This document shows positions 36,501 through 43,938 of a stretch of DNA of 64,000 nucleotides, piece after piece. Where the stretch lies: NCBI GenBank assembly GCA_005408345.1, contig SEMN01000598.1, positions 241,219 to 305,218 of the forward strand, in the 5' to 3' direction. Position numbers and translations under genes: made by a program. This DNA comes from Macquaria australasica. Lineage: Eukaryota > Chordata > Actinopteri > Centrarchiformes > Percichthyidae. Every line of letters starts with the position of its first letter. Within the stretch, counting starts at the first letter, position 1. The notes beneath the pieces were generated by a model, which did no database searches, was not told the origin of the DNA, and saw nothing but the letters and a program-made list of their open reading frames with translations.

Positions 36501-39402
36501 GTCGTCCTCACCCCCCCCCACCCTCTCCACATGAAGCCAAAAATAGCAGTGAAATTTAAAAGCACGTATTTCTGGTTTAGGACCTGGACCATGTAGCTCT
36601 GCGGCACCAGTTTCAGGCTTTGGATCTCTAAACAAATGCTTATGAAAACCTTCAAAACCACACTGAATTAACTGAATCTTTCACATATGTATAGTCATAT
36701 ACATGCGTCCTGGTGGCCTGGATTATGTAATGCCCCCCCACCCCATTTCCTGTCATATTATCAAATAACGGCAGAAATATTAAAAATGGATCTCTGGCCA
36801 TTTAAGACCCGGAACATGTAGTCAGTTTGAGTCTGGACAAGGACCTGGTGTCATCAGACCTCTTTACTGTCGTATCATCAAATAAATCCAAAGATGTCAT
36901 AAAAACCTCTTAAAAACATGAAGCCGCGTGTCTGCAGGTTGAGACCCATGGAGCCGTTTTCCTTCTGCATCATATCTAACAAAGCCAAAATATATTAGGA
37001 CCAACAGGGAACTCTTGGGTCCATATATACAAAAACACATATCTCCAACCTCCATGTTTGTTTCAGTATAAATGACATGAATTAAAACTGCTCCTTCCTG
37101 CGTGTTAGCCTGTTCAACACACTTCCTCAGCACGCTTTGTGTGTTCTAGCCGTTGTGGAAAAGTTGCTGGAGGTAAACGTCAGGTTGAGAGTGATTTTGT
37201 GTGAGCAGGTTGTAAACATGGAGACAGTAAACAGCAGCCAAGCGTCGGCGTGAGGCTGGACAATGACACGGCTGTGAGACATGTGGCATGAATGGTACAG
37301 CAGGCGTCCTGACACCGCTGCAGGAAACTGCTGCTGGATGCAACAAACATCTCCAACGTTAACAAGACTCAGCACCACTTCAACCTCAAATAAACTGCTT
37401 CCTTTATAGTCCTGGTCCTGGTCCTGGTCTCTCCTGAAGGAGGTCAGAATGACAACGAACACACAGACTTCAGCAGCTGTTTTTAACACCGTTTAAATCG
37501 TGCAGCTATGTAAGAGAGGATCAATAACGTAGCTCCTCTTTCTCCTTTCAATCTGATAGAAATGTTGATTTTATTTATTCAGACTTTATTATTACAGATT
37601 GTTTTACAATCTGCACAACATACGTCTGTTGTCACAGTGCAGATTCACAAATCCATTCAGGTCAAATGTTTTATACACATTTTCCCAAAATTCAACCTGA
37701 CAGATTTGGAGTCTTTGAAAAATTTGGGATCTCGTCTATAATTAAAATAAACGTATGAGGGCCTGCGTTTGTAAAGACACGGCTGCACCAAGTGAACAAT
37801 AAGGCTCGAACATCAGCACCAAACTTCATCCAGTAAACGGATAATTAAAGGAAACCCTGTCATAAAACAGCTGCAGCCTCACAGCTGGGTGTGACGGACA
37901 GAGATGGAGGAGGCTGTTCAGTCTGCAGAGATCCTGTTACACCGGACCCTAATCTGCCCCCCCCCTCCCCCTTTTACCCCCATCAACAACCCCCGGGACC
38001 CCTGAGAGGAGGAGACGGAGCCGAATCCCAAAAGAAGAAAAAACACGATGACAGGACGAAACATCACCACAAAACTTCATGATGGAGGAATTAAAACATT
38101 TAAAAACAATTTAACTTGAATTTCATTGTTTTTAACATTTTAACTGGCAGAAATAATCACAGGAAATTGACGTTTGTTGAACAAATAACATTTTTTTTTG
38201 TCATAATTAAAATGATCAGCCTGTTTTTCCTGACGTGAAATGAACCTTTAACACGACAGTAGCTGTCAGTCTCTGCAGCGTCTTCAGTCCGGCTTTAAAT
38301 TCTGAAGCCGCCTCTTTTGTTTGCATTTAAATGACAGATTGTGTCTTTAAATCAGCATGAAAGCTGGGTGTTAATGAGGCCTTGAACTTATTTTTAGTGT
38401 CAGCGAGGAGCTTTTATTGTCGCTCAGTGAACTCCAGAATTAAATGTGAGTCTGTGAGTTCAAGCAGCTGGTAATAATAAATTAAAATAAGTGAAATAAT
38501 AAATAATAGTGGTTTTATTATTAGCGCAGCAGCAGAGAAACACAAAGAGCCAAAAACAAGAGTTTTTTAAAGGGAGTTCGCAATAGGAATTTAATGTGAC
38601 AATAAAAAATAAAGATCTGAATTAAAATTAAAATAAATTATCAGAGAAAAAAGAGGCTGTTGACTTCCTCCTCCTCCTCCTCTGGAAGAAACAAACAAAA
38701 TAAAAAGACAGAAAACATATTTTACACAAATAAAATTATAACCTGAAAAAATGATTTTATTTCACTTTAATTTGTCACCTTGGAAATTAAATTAAATTAA
38801 ACTGCGTCCGATGTTTAAACTCAACAAATGAAAAAAGTTTTTAAGATAAAGACGTTTTATTGTCGTGTTGCACGCGGGGACAGTTTATGGATCATCTGTT
38901 AATAAAGACACAAACAATAAGTAAGTTTTATATCTTTATATCTTTATGAGACACGAGCCCGTCTGCACGCGCCGCGCGGATCCACAGGTCCGCACGCGGA
39001 GCTCGGATATAACGGTTTTTCCTGCTTCGAGACTGAGCTCAGACCTCCTCCAGCCGGCGGGTCCCGGCGGGTCCCGGCTCCGCTCCATCACACACAGACC
39101 CCCGGAGCCTCCACACAGTCATCCCCCCACCTCCCCAAAACCTCCAGAAAGTCCCGTTTATTAACTTTTCTGTCTCTTGTGGCGTCCCGGGGACACGCAG
39201 GCGGGGACCTCCCGGCCCGGGCCCGGCGGGCGGACGGGCGGGGACAGCTCACTACAGCAGAGTTTGCGGGAGTTGTTGCGGGACTTCGTGTGCTCGTGTG
39301 TGTGTGCTCGTGTGTGTGTGCTCTCTTACCGTTCTTCCTCCGGGGATTGGCCTGTTTTCGCCTCTTGCAGCGGGGACCCTCCGCCATGATCTCCTGCTTC
39401 AT
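5924..39402 (-). CDS. zeb2: zeb2, N-terminal five coding exons (gene continues off the left edge)
   Basis: Zinc finger E-box-binding homeobox 2 (SIP1), a nuclear DNA-binding repressor that acts in neural crest, neural and EMT programmes by binding paired CACCTG boxes and recruiting corepressors (family knowledge). The joined exons 39330-39402, 10198-10452, 7191-7259, 6466-6660 and 5924-6138 give 269 codons without a stop, and every junction is GT/AG. Residues 1-24 are the NuRD-interaction peptide (GPRCKRRKQANPRRKN). Residues 25-197 are an acidic linker including EYLQRSDTAIIYPEAPEE. Residues 213-234 and 243-263 are two C2H2 fingers. The MKQ start and the EYFLKRKLEEGDGH block fit ZEB2 rather than ZEB1. 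Vertebrate ZEB2 is about 1,200 residues, so roughly the first fifth is here. Which teleost duplicate (zeb2a or zeb2b) cannot be told. Confidence 0.93.
6466..6660 (-). CDS. zeb2: zeb2 coding exon 4
   Basis: 195 bp, phase 1 at both ends, acceptor ggatcag and donor gtaaat. It encodes VKRLEGVSELDEYFLKRKLE, EGDGHPTTIAEYLQRSDTAI and IYPEAPEEVTRLGTPEAISQ, ending DESEH. The IYPEAPEE...LGTPEA block is close to invariant in ZEB proteins. The EYFLKRKLEEGDGH block distinguishes ZEB2 from ZEB1, which lacks it. It lies just N-terminal of the first zinc finger. Confidence 0.93.
7191..7259 (-). CDS. zeb2: zeb2 coding exon 3 (69 bp)
   Basis: Too short to stand out as an ORF. It reads DRKNEYEPLGPEASLQAVGN then GT, between acceptor cattcaacag and donor gtacga, in phase 1 at both ends. 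It matches the small vertebrate ZEB2 exon whose product has the form DYDTMGPEATIQ...NGTV. Its phase, size and position between the acidic exon and the EYLQRSDTAIIYPEAPEE exon make it convincing even though it is only 23 codons. Confidence 0.85.
7260..9089. other. zeb2 intron 2, with pyrimidine-rich and microsatellite DNA
   Basis: Contains (CTC)n at 7301-7325 and 7846-7873, a G-run at 7509-7520, and a long CT-rich stretch from about 8040 to 8290. A ggttagggttaggg word at 8659-8673 is only two to three telomere-like units. Open frames here are by-products of low-complexity DNA. Confidence 0.5.
9090..9647. mobile_element. ~560-bp non-autonomous inverted-repeat element, copy A
   Basis: Begins gctgtgtcccaaattgcgta and ends gtacgtgatttgagacacagc, so the ends are inverted repeats (gctgtgtc...gacacagc with extended similarity of cgtacttccgt type). 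A second copy at 42033-42540 is the reverse complement with high similarity, including the internal ttaatggcagattgcagcag block and the gtcttcttcttcttcc run. There is no transposase frame. It looks like a MITE-type DNA transposon; the superfamily is not assigned because target duplications are unclear. Confidence 0.65.
9648..10197. other. zeb2 intron 2 (3'-proximal to exon 2 donor)
   Basis: AT-rich sequence with no recognisable element. Confidence 0.4.
10198..10452 (-). CDS. zeb2: zeb2 coding exon 2 (acidic N-terminal region)
   Basis: 255 bp, entering and leaving in phase 1, with acceptor ttgcag and donor gtgagt. It encodes VLNYENVVETGSETDEDD, an acidic stretch (MLVSEDRGGGEDEEAG), then ETSPRVAHALLSYQEG and an HHHW-containing tail. 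The beginning matches the conserved ZEB signature NYxNVVxTGSETDE; the middle is weakly conserved across the family. It is separated from exon 1 by a 28.9-kb intron, in keeping with the long first introns of ZEB2 genes. Confidence 0.9.
10640..10960. repeat. degenerate 'aagtaaaagtactt' dispersed repeat
   Basis: Contains acttaagtaaaagtacttca and related tact/agta words. Similar words occur at 46850-46930 (actcaagtactctacttaag) and 50940-51000. This is a common dispersed fish repeat type; the boundaries here are not clear. Confidence 0.35.
11569..11594. repeat. (CA)n microsatellite
   Basis: Uninterrupted CA dinucleotides after a C-rich stretch. Confidence 0.9.
11691..11779. repeat. (ATAAT)n/(ATTAT)n array with internal dyad symmetry
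   Basis: A left half of tattatatta units followed by a right half of taatataata units, so the ~90 bp array is its own inverted repeat around about 11735. Confidence 0.8.
12096..12140. repeat. (TTA)n-rich low-complexity tract
   Basis: Imperfect ATT/TTA repeats. Confidence 0.7.
12232..12284. repeat. (TG)n microsatellite
   Basis: About 26 TG units. It is followed 46 bp later by a (CA)n tract at 12331-12361, with which it could pair. Confidence 0.95.
12331..12361. repeat. (AC)n microsatellite
   Basis: About 15 AC units, inverted relative to the (TG)n at 12232-12284. Confidence 0.95.
12916..12972. repeat. (ACAGACAGGCAG)n minisatellite
   Basis: Repeats of gacagacaggca with small changes. A second tract of the same unit lies at 17607-17654. 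Confidence 0.85.
12973..14577. other. zeb2 intron 1 DNA, no gene seen
   Basis: Mostly unique-looking sequence. It includes a short CT repeat (13713-13740), G-runs near 13780 and a single degenerate copy of the gctaagctaagctaaacc motif at 14341 (see the 42-bp minisatellite). The 13800-13860 stretch is complex and could be regulatory, but nothing decides it. Confidence 0.4.
14759..14800. repeat. (ATT)n microsatellite
   Basis: About 13 ATT units with one interruption. Confidence 0.9.
15049..17000 (+). mobile_element. L2-type LINE copy 2, truncated at both ends
   Basis: Starts at the RT N-terminal region (tcatctaaaccatcaacatg aligned with L2) and continues through the ORF2 stop at about 16566 into the 3' UTR, but similarity stops at about 17000, before the final segment and the ctatataaataaaa tail. 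It is antisense to zeb2 in intron 1. It carries the best-preserved RT domain in the window. Confidence 0.88.
15064..16568 (+). pseudogene. L2 ORF2, nearly intact RT domain but with stop and deletion
   Basis: The open stretch 15311-16234 carries motif A (VLLDLSAAFDTIDHHILLQR), motif B (SHGVPQGSVLGPILFTLYML) and motif C (NFHCYADDTQLYLS) with the catalytic aspartates, then the thumb region to ILSQKDAEKLVHVFVTSRVD. Upstream, TCA has become TGA in DPGTLSNYRPIS (about 15243). Downstream, a deletion of roughly 20 bp at about 16205 removes the ARLLTRTRK segment and shifts the frame. The endonuclease half is absent. Confidence 0.88.
17267..17321. repeat. (GT)n microsatellite running into a G-run
   Basis: GT repeat to 17313, then about nine G. 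Confidence 0.92.
17353..17475. repeat. purine-only (GGAGAA/GGAGG) tract
   Basis: About 120 nt made almost entirely of A and G on the plus strand (aaggagagaaggagaagaga and similar), interrupted only by a few C. It has no coding meaning; reading it as Glu/Arg/Lys-rich protein is an artefact. Confidence 0.85.
17607..17654. repeat. (GACAGACAGGCA)n minisatellite
   Basis: Same unit as 12916-12972. Confidence 0.8.
17719..17768. repeat. (TG)n microsatellite
   Basis: About 25 uninterrupted TG units. Confidence 0.95.
18000..18758 (+). mobile_element. L2-type LINE copy 3, heavily 5'-truncated, with an internal 3' UTR deletion
   Basis: Starts at agccctaaatggtcaggcac in the ORF2 C-terminal region. It carries the C-terminal frame through KTFLFDKAYSRADSGDP (stop at 18275-18277) and the 3' UTR with an expanded (TTA)n at 18587-18611. 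A segment of the 3' UTR found in copy 1 (about 3790-3975) is missing between about 18650 and 18665. Similarity ends near ctgagataactttgttca at 18758, so the tail is lost. Confidence 0.85.
18587..18611. repeat. (TTA)n microsatellite within the L2 3' UTR
   Basis: Expansion of the TTA-rich block that is shorter and interrupted in L2 copies 1, 2 and 4. Confidence 0.85.
18952..19030. repeat. (GT)n microsatellite
   Basis: Long GT repeat with two interruptions, preceded by a short (CA)n and (CT)n. Confidence 0.92.
19031..22828. other. intron 1 DNA, no gene seen
   Basis: Mixed unique and low-complexity sequence. 19340-19570 is complex and repeat-free, a weak candidate conserved non-coding stretch. 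20600-20690 repeats the words cctagcaac/atagcaac. 21440-21500 holds a direct repeat of ctgacaggttattgatctga. G-runs lie at about 20779 and 21591. Confidence 0.4.
22829..22879. repeat. (GT)n microsatellite
   Basis: About 25 GT units. An inverted (CA)n lies at 22974-23002. Confidence 0.95.
22974..23002. repeat. (CA)n microsatellite
   Basis: About 14 CA units. Confidence 0.95.
23936..23983. repeat. (GAG)n tract at the left edge of the assembly gap
   Basis: GAG/GAA repeat running directly into N. Confidence 0.9.
23984..24705. other. assembly gap (722 N)
   Basis: Run of N with a purine trinucleotide repeat on the left and a GT-rich repeat on the right, so the missing sequence is probably simple repeat. 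Confidence 0.99.
24706..24897. repeat. (GTGTGTGA)n-type GT-rich repeat
   Basis: GT dinucleotides broken by regular GA (gtgagtgtgtgtg, gagcgtgtgtctgtgagtg), about 190 bp from the gap onward. Confidence 0.9.
24898..26627. other. intron 1 DNA, no gene seen
   Basis: No coding exon is recognisable. 26100-26290 is complex, non-repetitive and contains homeobox-like words (gtaattattg, atcaatttgcattta), which makes it a weak candidate regulatory stretch. Confidence 0.4.
26628..26912 (+). repeat. 42-bp minisatellite, about 7 units
   Basis: Unit aaactgttagcctagcttag then cacaaagacaggaagcaggggg. Starts at 26628, 26670, 26712 and 26754 are exactly 42 bp apart; later units are shorter because one ctagc/cttag block is lost. 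The reverse complement of this unit forms another array at 50175-50350, and single degenerate units occur at about 14341 and 47707. Confidence 0.9.
27036..27400. repeat. degenerate 'aaagtgttagcatggg' repeat
   Basis: The word gttagcatg with a preceding aaagt recurs about every 50-100 bp (near 27025, 27170, 27248, 27325, 27368) in otherwise diverged sequence. This looks like an old, decayed tandem or dispersed repeat. Confidence 0.45.
27915..28330. promoter_or_regulatory. candidate conserved non-coding element in zeb2 intron 1
   Basis: About 400 bp of complex, repeat-free sequence standing out among microsatellites, with clustered factor-like words (gcaaatgaatcaattacaga, ttggcaggtgctggcaggct, gcaggcgatatcaaag). 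ZEB2 loci are known for many conserved intronic and flanking enhancers; that this is one of them is inference from sequence quality only. Confidence 0.25.
28331..32059. other. intron 1 DNA, no gene seen
   Basis: AT-rich at 28480-28680 and 31650-31990; GC-rich with G/C-runs at 29100-30150 (ggggggg at 29326, 29370, 29448; a long G-run at about 31386). A short (CA)n lies at 30497-30525 followed by gtggtgttggtggtgtt. No exon is recognised. 29150-29330 is GC-rich and complex and could be regulatory. Confidence 0.4.
32060..32585 (+). repeat. tandem array of 'gtgttataaggtgtaataaa' units
   Basis: About nine units of roughly 45-60 bp built from gtgttataaggtgtaataaa, gtgtttatgtttagaggtgt and taataaa, with variable numbers of the inner aataaagtgt word. 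There is a higher-order pattern (short inner repeat inside a longer period). Confidence 0.85.
32871..32920. repeat. (GAA)n microsatellite
   Basis: About 16 GAA units. The poly-Glu reading frame over it is not a gene. Confidence 0.92.
32921..38939. other. intron 1 DNA up to the CpG island, no gene seen
   Basis: G-runs at about 33010, 33050 and 35105; CT-rich DNA at 35150-35270; (AAT)n at 36077-36102. 34000-34960 repeats the loose theme 'aaactgaaggaactggaagtgg / acttcaggg / ttttaaggga', an old degenerate repeat. 38270-38430 is complex, with an octamer-like tttgcatttaaatga, and is a weak enhancer candidate. Confidence 0.4.
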
Positions 39403-39480
39403 TGATAAGTCAGTCCAGTCCGCATGGGCTCCTCGATCCGGCTCCGCTCCGCTGCTCCTCCCCGCTCCCTGACAACCAGC
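38940..39480. other. CpG island over zeb2 coding exon 1
   Basis: A GC-rich stretch with many CpG dinucleotides (for example gcgccgcgcgg and cgcacgcgg) spans exon 1 and its donor, in contrast to the AT-rich 38.1-38.9 kb sequence beside it. This is typical of an unmethylated vertebrate CpG island at a developmental regulator. Confidence 0.6.
39330..39402 (-). CDS. zeb2: zeb2 coding exon 1 (start codon, NuRD-interaction motif)
   Basis: 73 bp. The ATG is the complement of 39400-39402 and begins MKQEIMAEGPRCKRRKQANP, followed by RRKN. The exon ends in phase 1 at a strong donor (gtaagag). This start is chosen because MKQ is the conserved ZEB2 start; longer upstream reading in the same frame has no family similarity. 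The RRKQANPRRK core is the NuRD/RBBP4-binding motif known from ZEB2 and related to those of SALL and FOG proteins. The reverse complement of 39403-39468 is the probable adjoining 5' UTR, preceded by a candidate acceptor (ttgtcag) at about 39469-39475. Confidence 0.93.
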
Positions 39481-39709
39481 ATACACAAAGTAAATCCCAA
39501 AACCAGATCCTCTACCCGGACCCCACTTTACTGAGTACTTTAGGGAACTTTAGGAAAAATGAAATCCCATTTAATAAAAAGTCTCAGTTTGTTTTTTAGT
39601 TTGTTTGTTTTGTTGGAGAGCGTGCACCGAGCGCACCGCCGCCCCGCGTCCCCGTCCGCCTGGTCTCTGATGGAGGAGCGACTCTGCTGGTCTGACAGAG
39701 GAGGAGGGC

Positions 39710-39745
<36 letters not shown>

Positions 39746-41130
39746 CACACACACACATGCATACACACACACACACACACACACACATTAAAACAACTTT
39801 GTGACATAAAATCAGAAACTTGTTGTCGCAGGAAGTTCAGCTGAGATCATCGATCATCGATCCTTCATCGATACATGTATCAGCAGAGCCTGTCGGTGGG
39901 AGATGTTCGGTTATATAAGCTTAAGATTCAGGCCTGCAGTTGTGTAATCTGAGTCCGGGTCAGTAAAACCAACGCACTCACTGTCAGATATGTTCATTAT
40001 ATTTGTATAATATTAATATTTATAGAACATGTGAATAACATTTGTCCTGAAGGGAAACGTGCACGCGGATGATCTTAAACCTGCAGGAATCTGAAATATG
40101 ATTTAGTTGAGTTGGATCTTTGTCTTCTCTCGGTGTTCGTGTGGAAGCACGCGGCTGTTTCTGCTTCCTGAACCCGGTTCATTCCTCCGGCAGGCTCCGG
40201 GAGTCTGAGCGGGGAGCGGCAGCGGCAGGACGCGGGGACAGACCTCCTCCTCCCCAGCCTGTCTGCCGCTCTCCTCCCGCCGTCATCTCTGGAGAGAATC
40301 AGACCCCCTCCCCCCATCCATCCAACACCTGGAGGCAGCAGCGAGCGGGAGCGCGCACCTCTCTCCTCACCTGGCTCAGGTAGAGCAGCGCAGGTAATTG
40401 CCGCGCTTTGATTGGCTCCTGAGAGAAAACAAGAGGAAAGGAGGAGAGGAGAGGAGGCTACCTACCGAGAGTCTCCGTGTTTCCGCTGAAGGACAAAAAG
40501 CAGCGAGGAAGAAACGGCAGAAAAGAAAAAAAAGTGCTGCTGCAGCGGGTGCACCCCCTCCCTGAAATAAAATACTCAAAGATTCTGGATGTGGTCCCGG
40601 TGCGTCCCGGTGTGTCAGCAGAGCGGTGGCCAGGAGGGGAGCGTCGGTCCAGGCGGCAGGTCGGGACTGATCCGTGAGCCGCCTCCCGCCGGAGCCTGTC
40701 ACCGTTTTTTTCTTTCCTGCAACATAAACAGGCGCGAGACCCTCTACCACCACGCGCCACCTATCTTCACACGGAGGGATAATTGAGGAGTGTCCTCCTC
40801 CTCCTTCTCCTCCTCCTCCTCCTCCTGCACACCATCACCTCCTCTGATCCGGATCACTCTTTGTTTCTGATCACTTGGAGGGTTTTGGGGTTTAAATCAG
40901 CAGCTCGTGCCGGTTCAGAGCGCCCACGCGGCCCCTCGTGCCACACACACAGAAAACAAAGGCAGCCTCAAAGCACCTGATTGGTTCACACAGGTAGATT
41001 ACCTGAACAGGTGAAGCCTGGCTGAGCAGCAGCAGTAGCACGCGCTCTGTCTCTGCACAGAGGAGGAGAAGCAGGAGCATGCGCAGACTGCTCTGTGCTC
41101 CGCAAGTTCCGATGATCCAGGTGTTACAGA
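39403..41130 (-). promoter_or_regulatory. zeb2: zeb2 5' UTR and CpG-rich promoter zone
   Basis: Sequence directly upstream of the zeb2 start codon. It contains GC- and CpG-rich blocks (39403-39480 and 40130-40770, plus 38940-39330 in early intron 1), as expected for a developmental-gene promoter. No clear TATA box is seen. A strong donor-like site on the minus strand (CCAG then gtgagg, boundary at about 40371) and an acceptor-like ttgtcag near 39469 could join a non-coding first exon to the ATG exon; this is inference. CACCTG/CAGGTG boxes occur at 40326, 40368, 40974, 41008 and 41118. A (CA)n microsatellite sits at 39712-39787. The transcription start cannot be placed from sequence alone. Confidence 0.5.
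39712..39787. repeat. (CA)n microsatellite upstream of the zeb2 start
   Basis: CA repeat with two short interruptions, about 310 bp upstream of the start codon on the transcribed side. Confidence 0.93.
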
Positions 41131-41224
41131 AACCTGTGACACGTCACAGTCTGTGGTCACGTGTTGGGTCCAAATACTGACATATCCGGACTTTGATTGA
41201 CAGTTGAGATGACCTCAGGTCAGC

Positions 41225-41870
41225 TGTTCACAGATATAATAATAATAATGTATTGTTGGTTAAAAGAAAAATCAAATATATTAACAAAATATTTTAAAAA
41301 ATATATTTAAGAAAAAGAAGTTTGTTTAATTAATAAGTAAAAATTTAAATAAATAATAATATAAATATTATATGCAAATTATACAAAACTATAAAAAAAT
41401 AACTAACAAAATGAGTTACCAAGGAATAAAAATAAAATAAAATAAATAACAATACAAAAATGACATAAAATTAACTTTTTAAAAATGTAAATACATCATT
41501 TGTTTAAAAAATATTTTAAAAAAGTTATGAAGAAAATATGTATTAAAAATAAAAGTATTAGAAGATTAAAAATAAATTAAAAAACCATTTAAAACCATGG
41601 ACTGGCCGATGAAATGTACTTAAAATTTCTAATAAATACAATAAATAATCAATTTAAAAATGTAAAAATATGTTACTAAAAATATTTTGACAATTAAGAA
41701 ATGTCAATTATTTAAATACGTAAATAAATAAAAACATTTGATTGACAGATTACATTCAGTTAGTCCAACTTTTTAATGAATATATTTTTATTAAAAATAT
41801 CAATAGAATTGATTTAAAAACTTTAATTAAAACAGTTAAATAAGTAATTACAAATATAAACATATAGCTG
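41225..41870. repeat. AT-rich low-complexity block
   Basis: About 650 bp that is overwhelmingly A and T (aaataaataataatataaat and similar), with no tandem unit and no coding frame. Confidence 0.7.
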
Positions 41871-42032
41871 TTGTTCAGTGAGCGCTCAGGTGTCGTGTCA
41901 TGTGACTACAGGTGGTCGTACCTGCAGGGAGGTTAGAACACCTGTGAACAGCAGGACCGGTGAAGAGAGAGAAAACATGAAACTAAATATAAAAATATTT
42001 TACAAAATAAAAACACAAAAACATACTCCAAT

Positions 42033-42540
42033 GCTGTGTCTCAAATCACGTACTTCCGTACTTACACTTAGTATTTTGAGTGCATAAGTGCGTTCACACT
42101 GACAAGTATGGCAAAATGCAGTGTACTGTGAGGACCCGGATGACGTACACATAACAGTCTGCACACTTCTCACCCTCAACGGTCGCCATCTTGGCTACGT
42201 AGCGGAAGGAGAGGACCACCAACCTGTTACTTGTTACGGCTAAAAGTAAAAGCACGTTCATTTTTCATTCATTTTTAATATAATTGAATTGAAGCAGGTA
42301 TTTCGGCGTGCAGCAATCGTGGTAAATGTTGGTGATAAAGCTCCGCCTGCTGCAATCCGCCATTAAAAGGAAGAAGAAGAAGACGAGGTCAAAGGTTGCA
42401 TCGTCATGTCCGGTAAGCGCACAGCAGCAGTGTTGGATTTGAGACGACACTACTCTGTCAAAATAAACACACTACACAAGTCAGTACACAGCGTACTGCA
42501 TGTAAGTGTACTAACGGGAGTACGAGATTTGAAACACAGC
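42033..42540. mobile_element. ~510-bp non-autonomous inverted-repeat element, copy B (inverted relative to copy A)
   Basis: Begins gctgtgtctcaaatcacgta and ends gtacgagatttgaaacacagc. It is the reverse complement of 9090-9647, with matching internal blocks (gataaagctccgcctgctgc, ccattaaaaggaagaagaag, cgtagcggaaggagaggacc). It is slightly shorter through small deletions and has no coding frame. Confidence 0.65.
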
Positions 42541-42711
42541 ACAAGTTTAAACTTTTCAGACTACTGTCAAAATAAAAGTCCTTTCTGTTGTGTTCAGGCC
42601 TCACAGAGCAGACTTCAGAATAAAGTTCTAAAAGAAGAAGAAGAAGAAGAAGAAGTGAGAACCAAGGAGTCACAAACCTGCAAAAGGTTTGTCATCCCCT
42701 CATCATGTGAC

Positions 42712-42728
42712 CACACACACACACACTG

Positions 42729-42770
<42 letters not shown>
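42712..42770. repeat. (CA)n followed by (TG)n, a hairpin-capable pair
   Basis: CA at 42712-42726, a 5-nt spacer, then TG at 42732-42770. Confidence 0.92.
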
Positions 42771-42771
<1 letters not shown>

Positions 42772-43841
42772 GCTCAACAGTTGTTGCAACATGAAGTCGA
42801 TCAGAAACAACTGGCGACATTAAAGGAGACAGAAACAGATGAAGTTCATGAGAGGCCTATAGAAAGCTGCTGAGTCACTACAACACACAGTAACCTATCA
42901 GCAGTTTAAATCCAGATGTAACAAAAGAATCAAAGGTCAGAGCTTTTAACCATCTCATGGTCTTCATCAGTAAATGGAGCTTTTATCATGTGACATCACA
43001 CCTCGTCGGTCACATGATCGGTCACCTGGTGACACCTGAGCTGAAAAGAAAAAAATCTACTTCAAACATGTTAGAAAGAGAATTATTCATATTAAGAAAA
43101 TATTCCATGTCATATATTCAATTATTTAAAAATAATGTTTAGTTTTAAATAAAAACATAATGCAAAAGCCCCCCCACCCACCCACCTAAAGATCAGCCAT
43201 CACTTAGTATAAGGTGTATTTCAAAACGCCCTGTGATTGGCTGATTGGCTGAGGGGGAGTGAGGCCGGGGTCAACAATAAAGAAATAAAACACATTTTTA
43301 AAAACGAATTAATGAGTTTATTCACGTGATTACTTCTTTGGACTCTCTGGGCTTCCGTACCTGTGGCAGGTGTTGAGTTGGTCATGTGACTCCTCTACCT
43401 CACGCACAGGTGCATGATAATCTGTAATGGAGACGTTTGGATTACCTTAATCTGTGTTGTGGGTTGGTAGATCGGGGAGTATTATGGGGTGTTGGGGGGT
43501 TTAAAGAGGTATTACACTAATCACAGTATAAGTGTTCCCATTAGGCTTACGGTAGGGGGGGGCTCACATCTGTCTGAACCCCAACAAGCCTCGTCTGATG
43601 GAAATGCAGGTGAAGTTGGGGGGGGGGGTATCAGAGGAGGGATTATCAAGTTGGGAGGGGGCGGGGCTGTGATGATGTCACATTATAAGATTATAATCAG
43701 AGCCCCCCCCACCGGGGTAAAACATTAAAGAGGTCAGTGTGACTGTGATGTGTTCGGGGGGAGGCTGTGATAATGTAATAAGATTATAATCAGAGCTGTT
43801 CGAAAGTTATTTAATAGACGACACTGACTGTGTGTTGAGTT

Positions 43842-43871
43842 TTATATATATATAATGTATATATATACAGC

Positions 43872-43937
<66 letters not shown>
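43842..43937. repeat. (AT)n microsatellite
   Basis: AT dinucleotides, about 95 bp with a few interruptions. Self-complementary. Confidence 0.93.

Positions 43938-43938
<1 letters not shown>

Noticed and set aside
39088..39486. 132-codon open frame on the minus strand read as one protein
   Set aside because: Only MKQ... to the donor at 39330 is coding; the rest reads through the gtaagag donor into intron and upstream into the 5' UTR.
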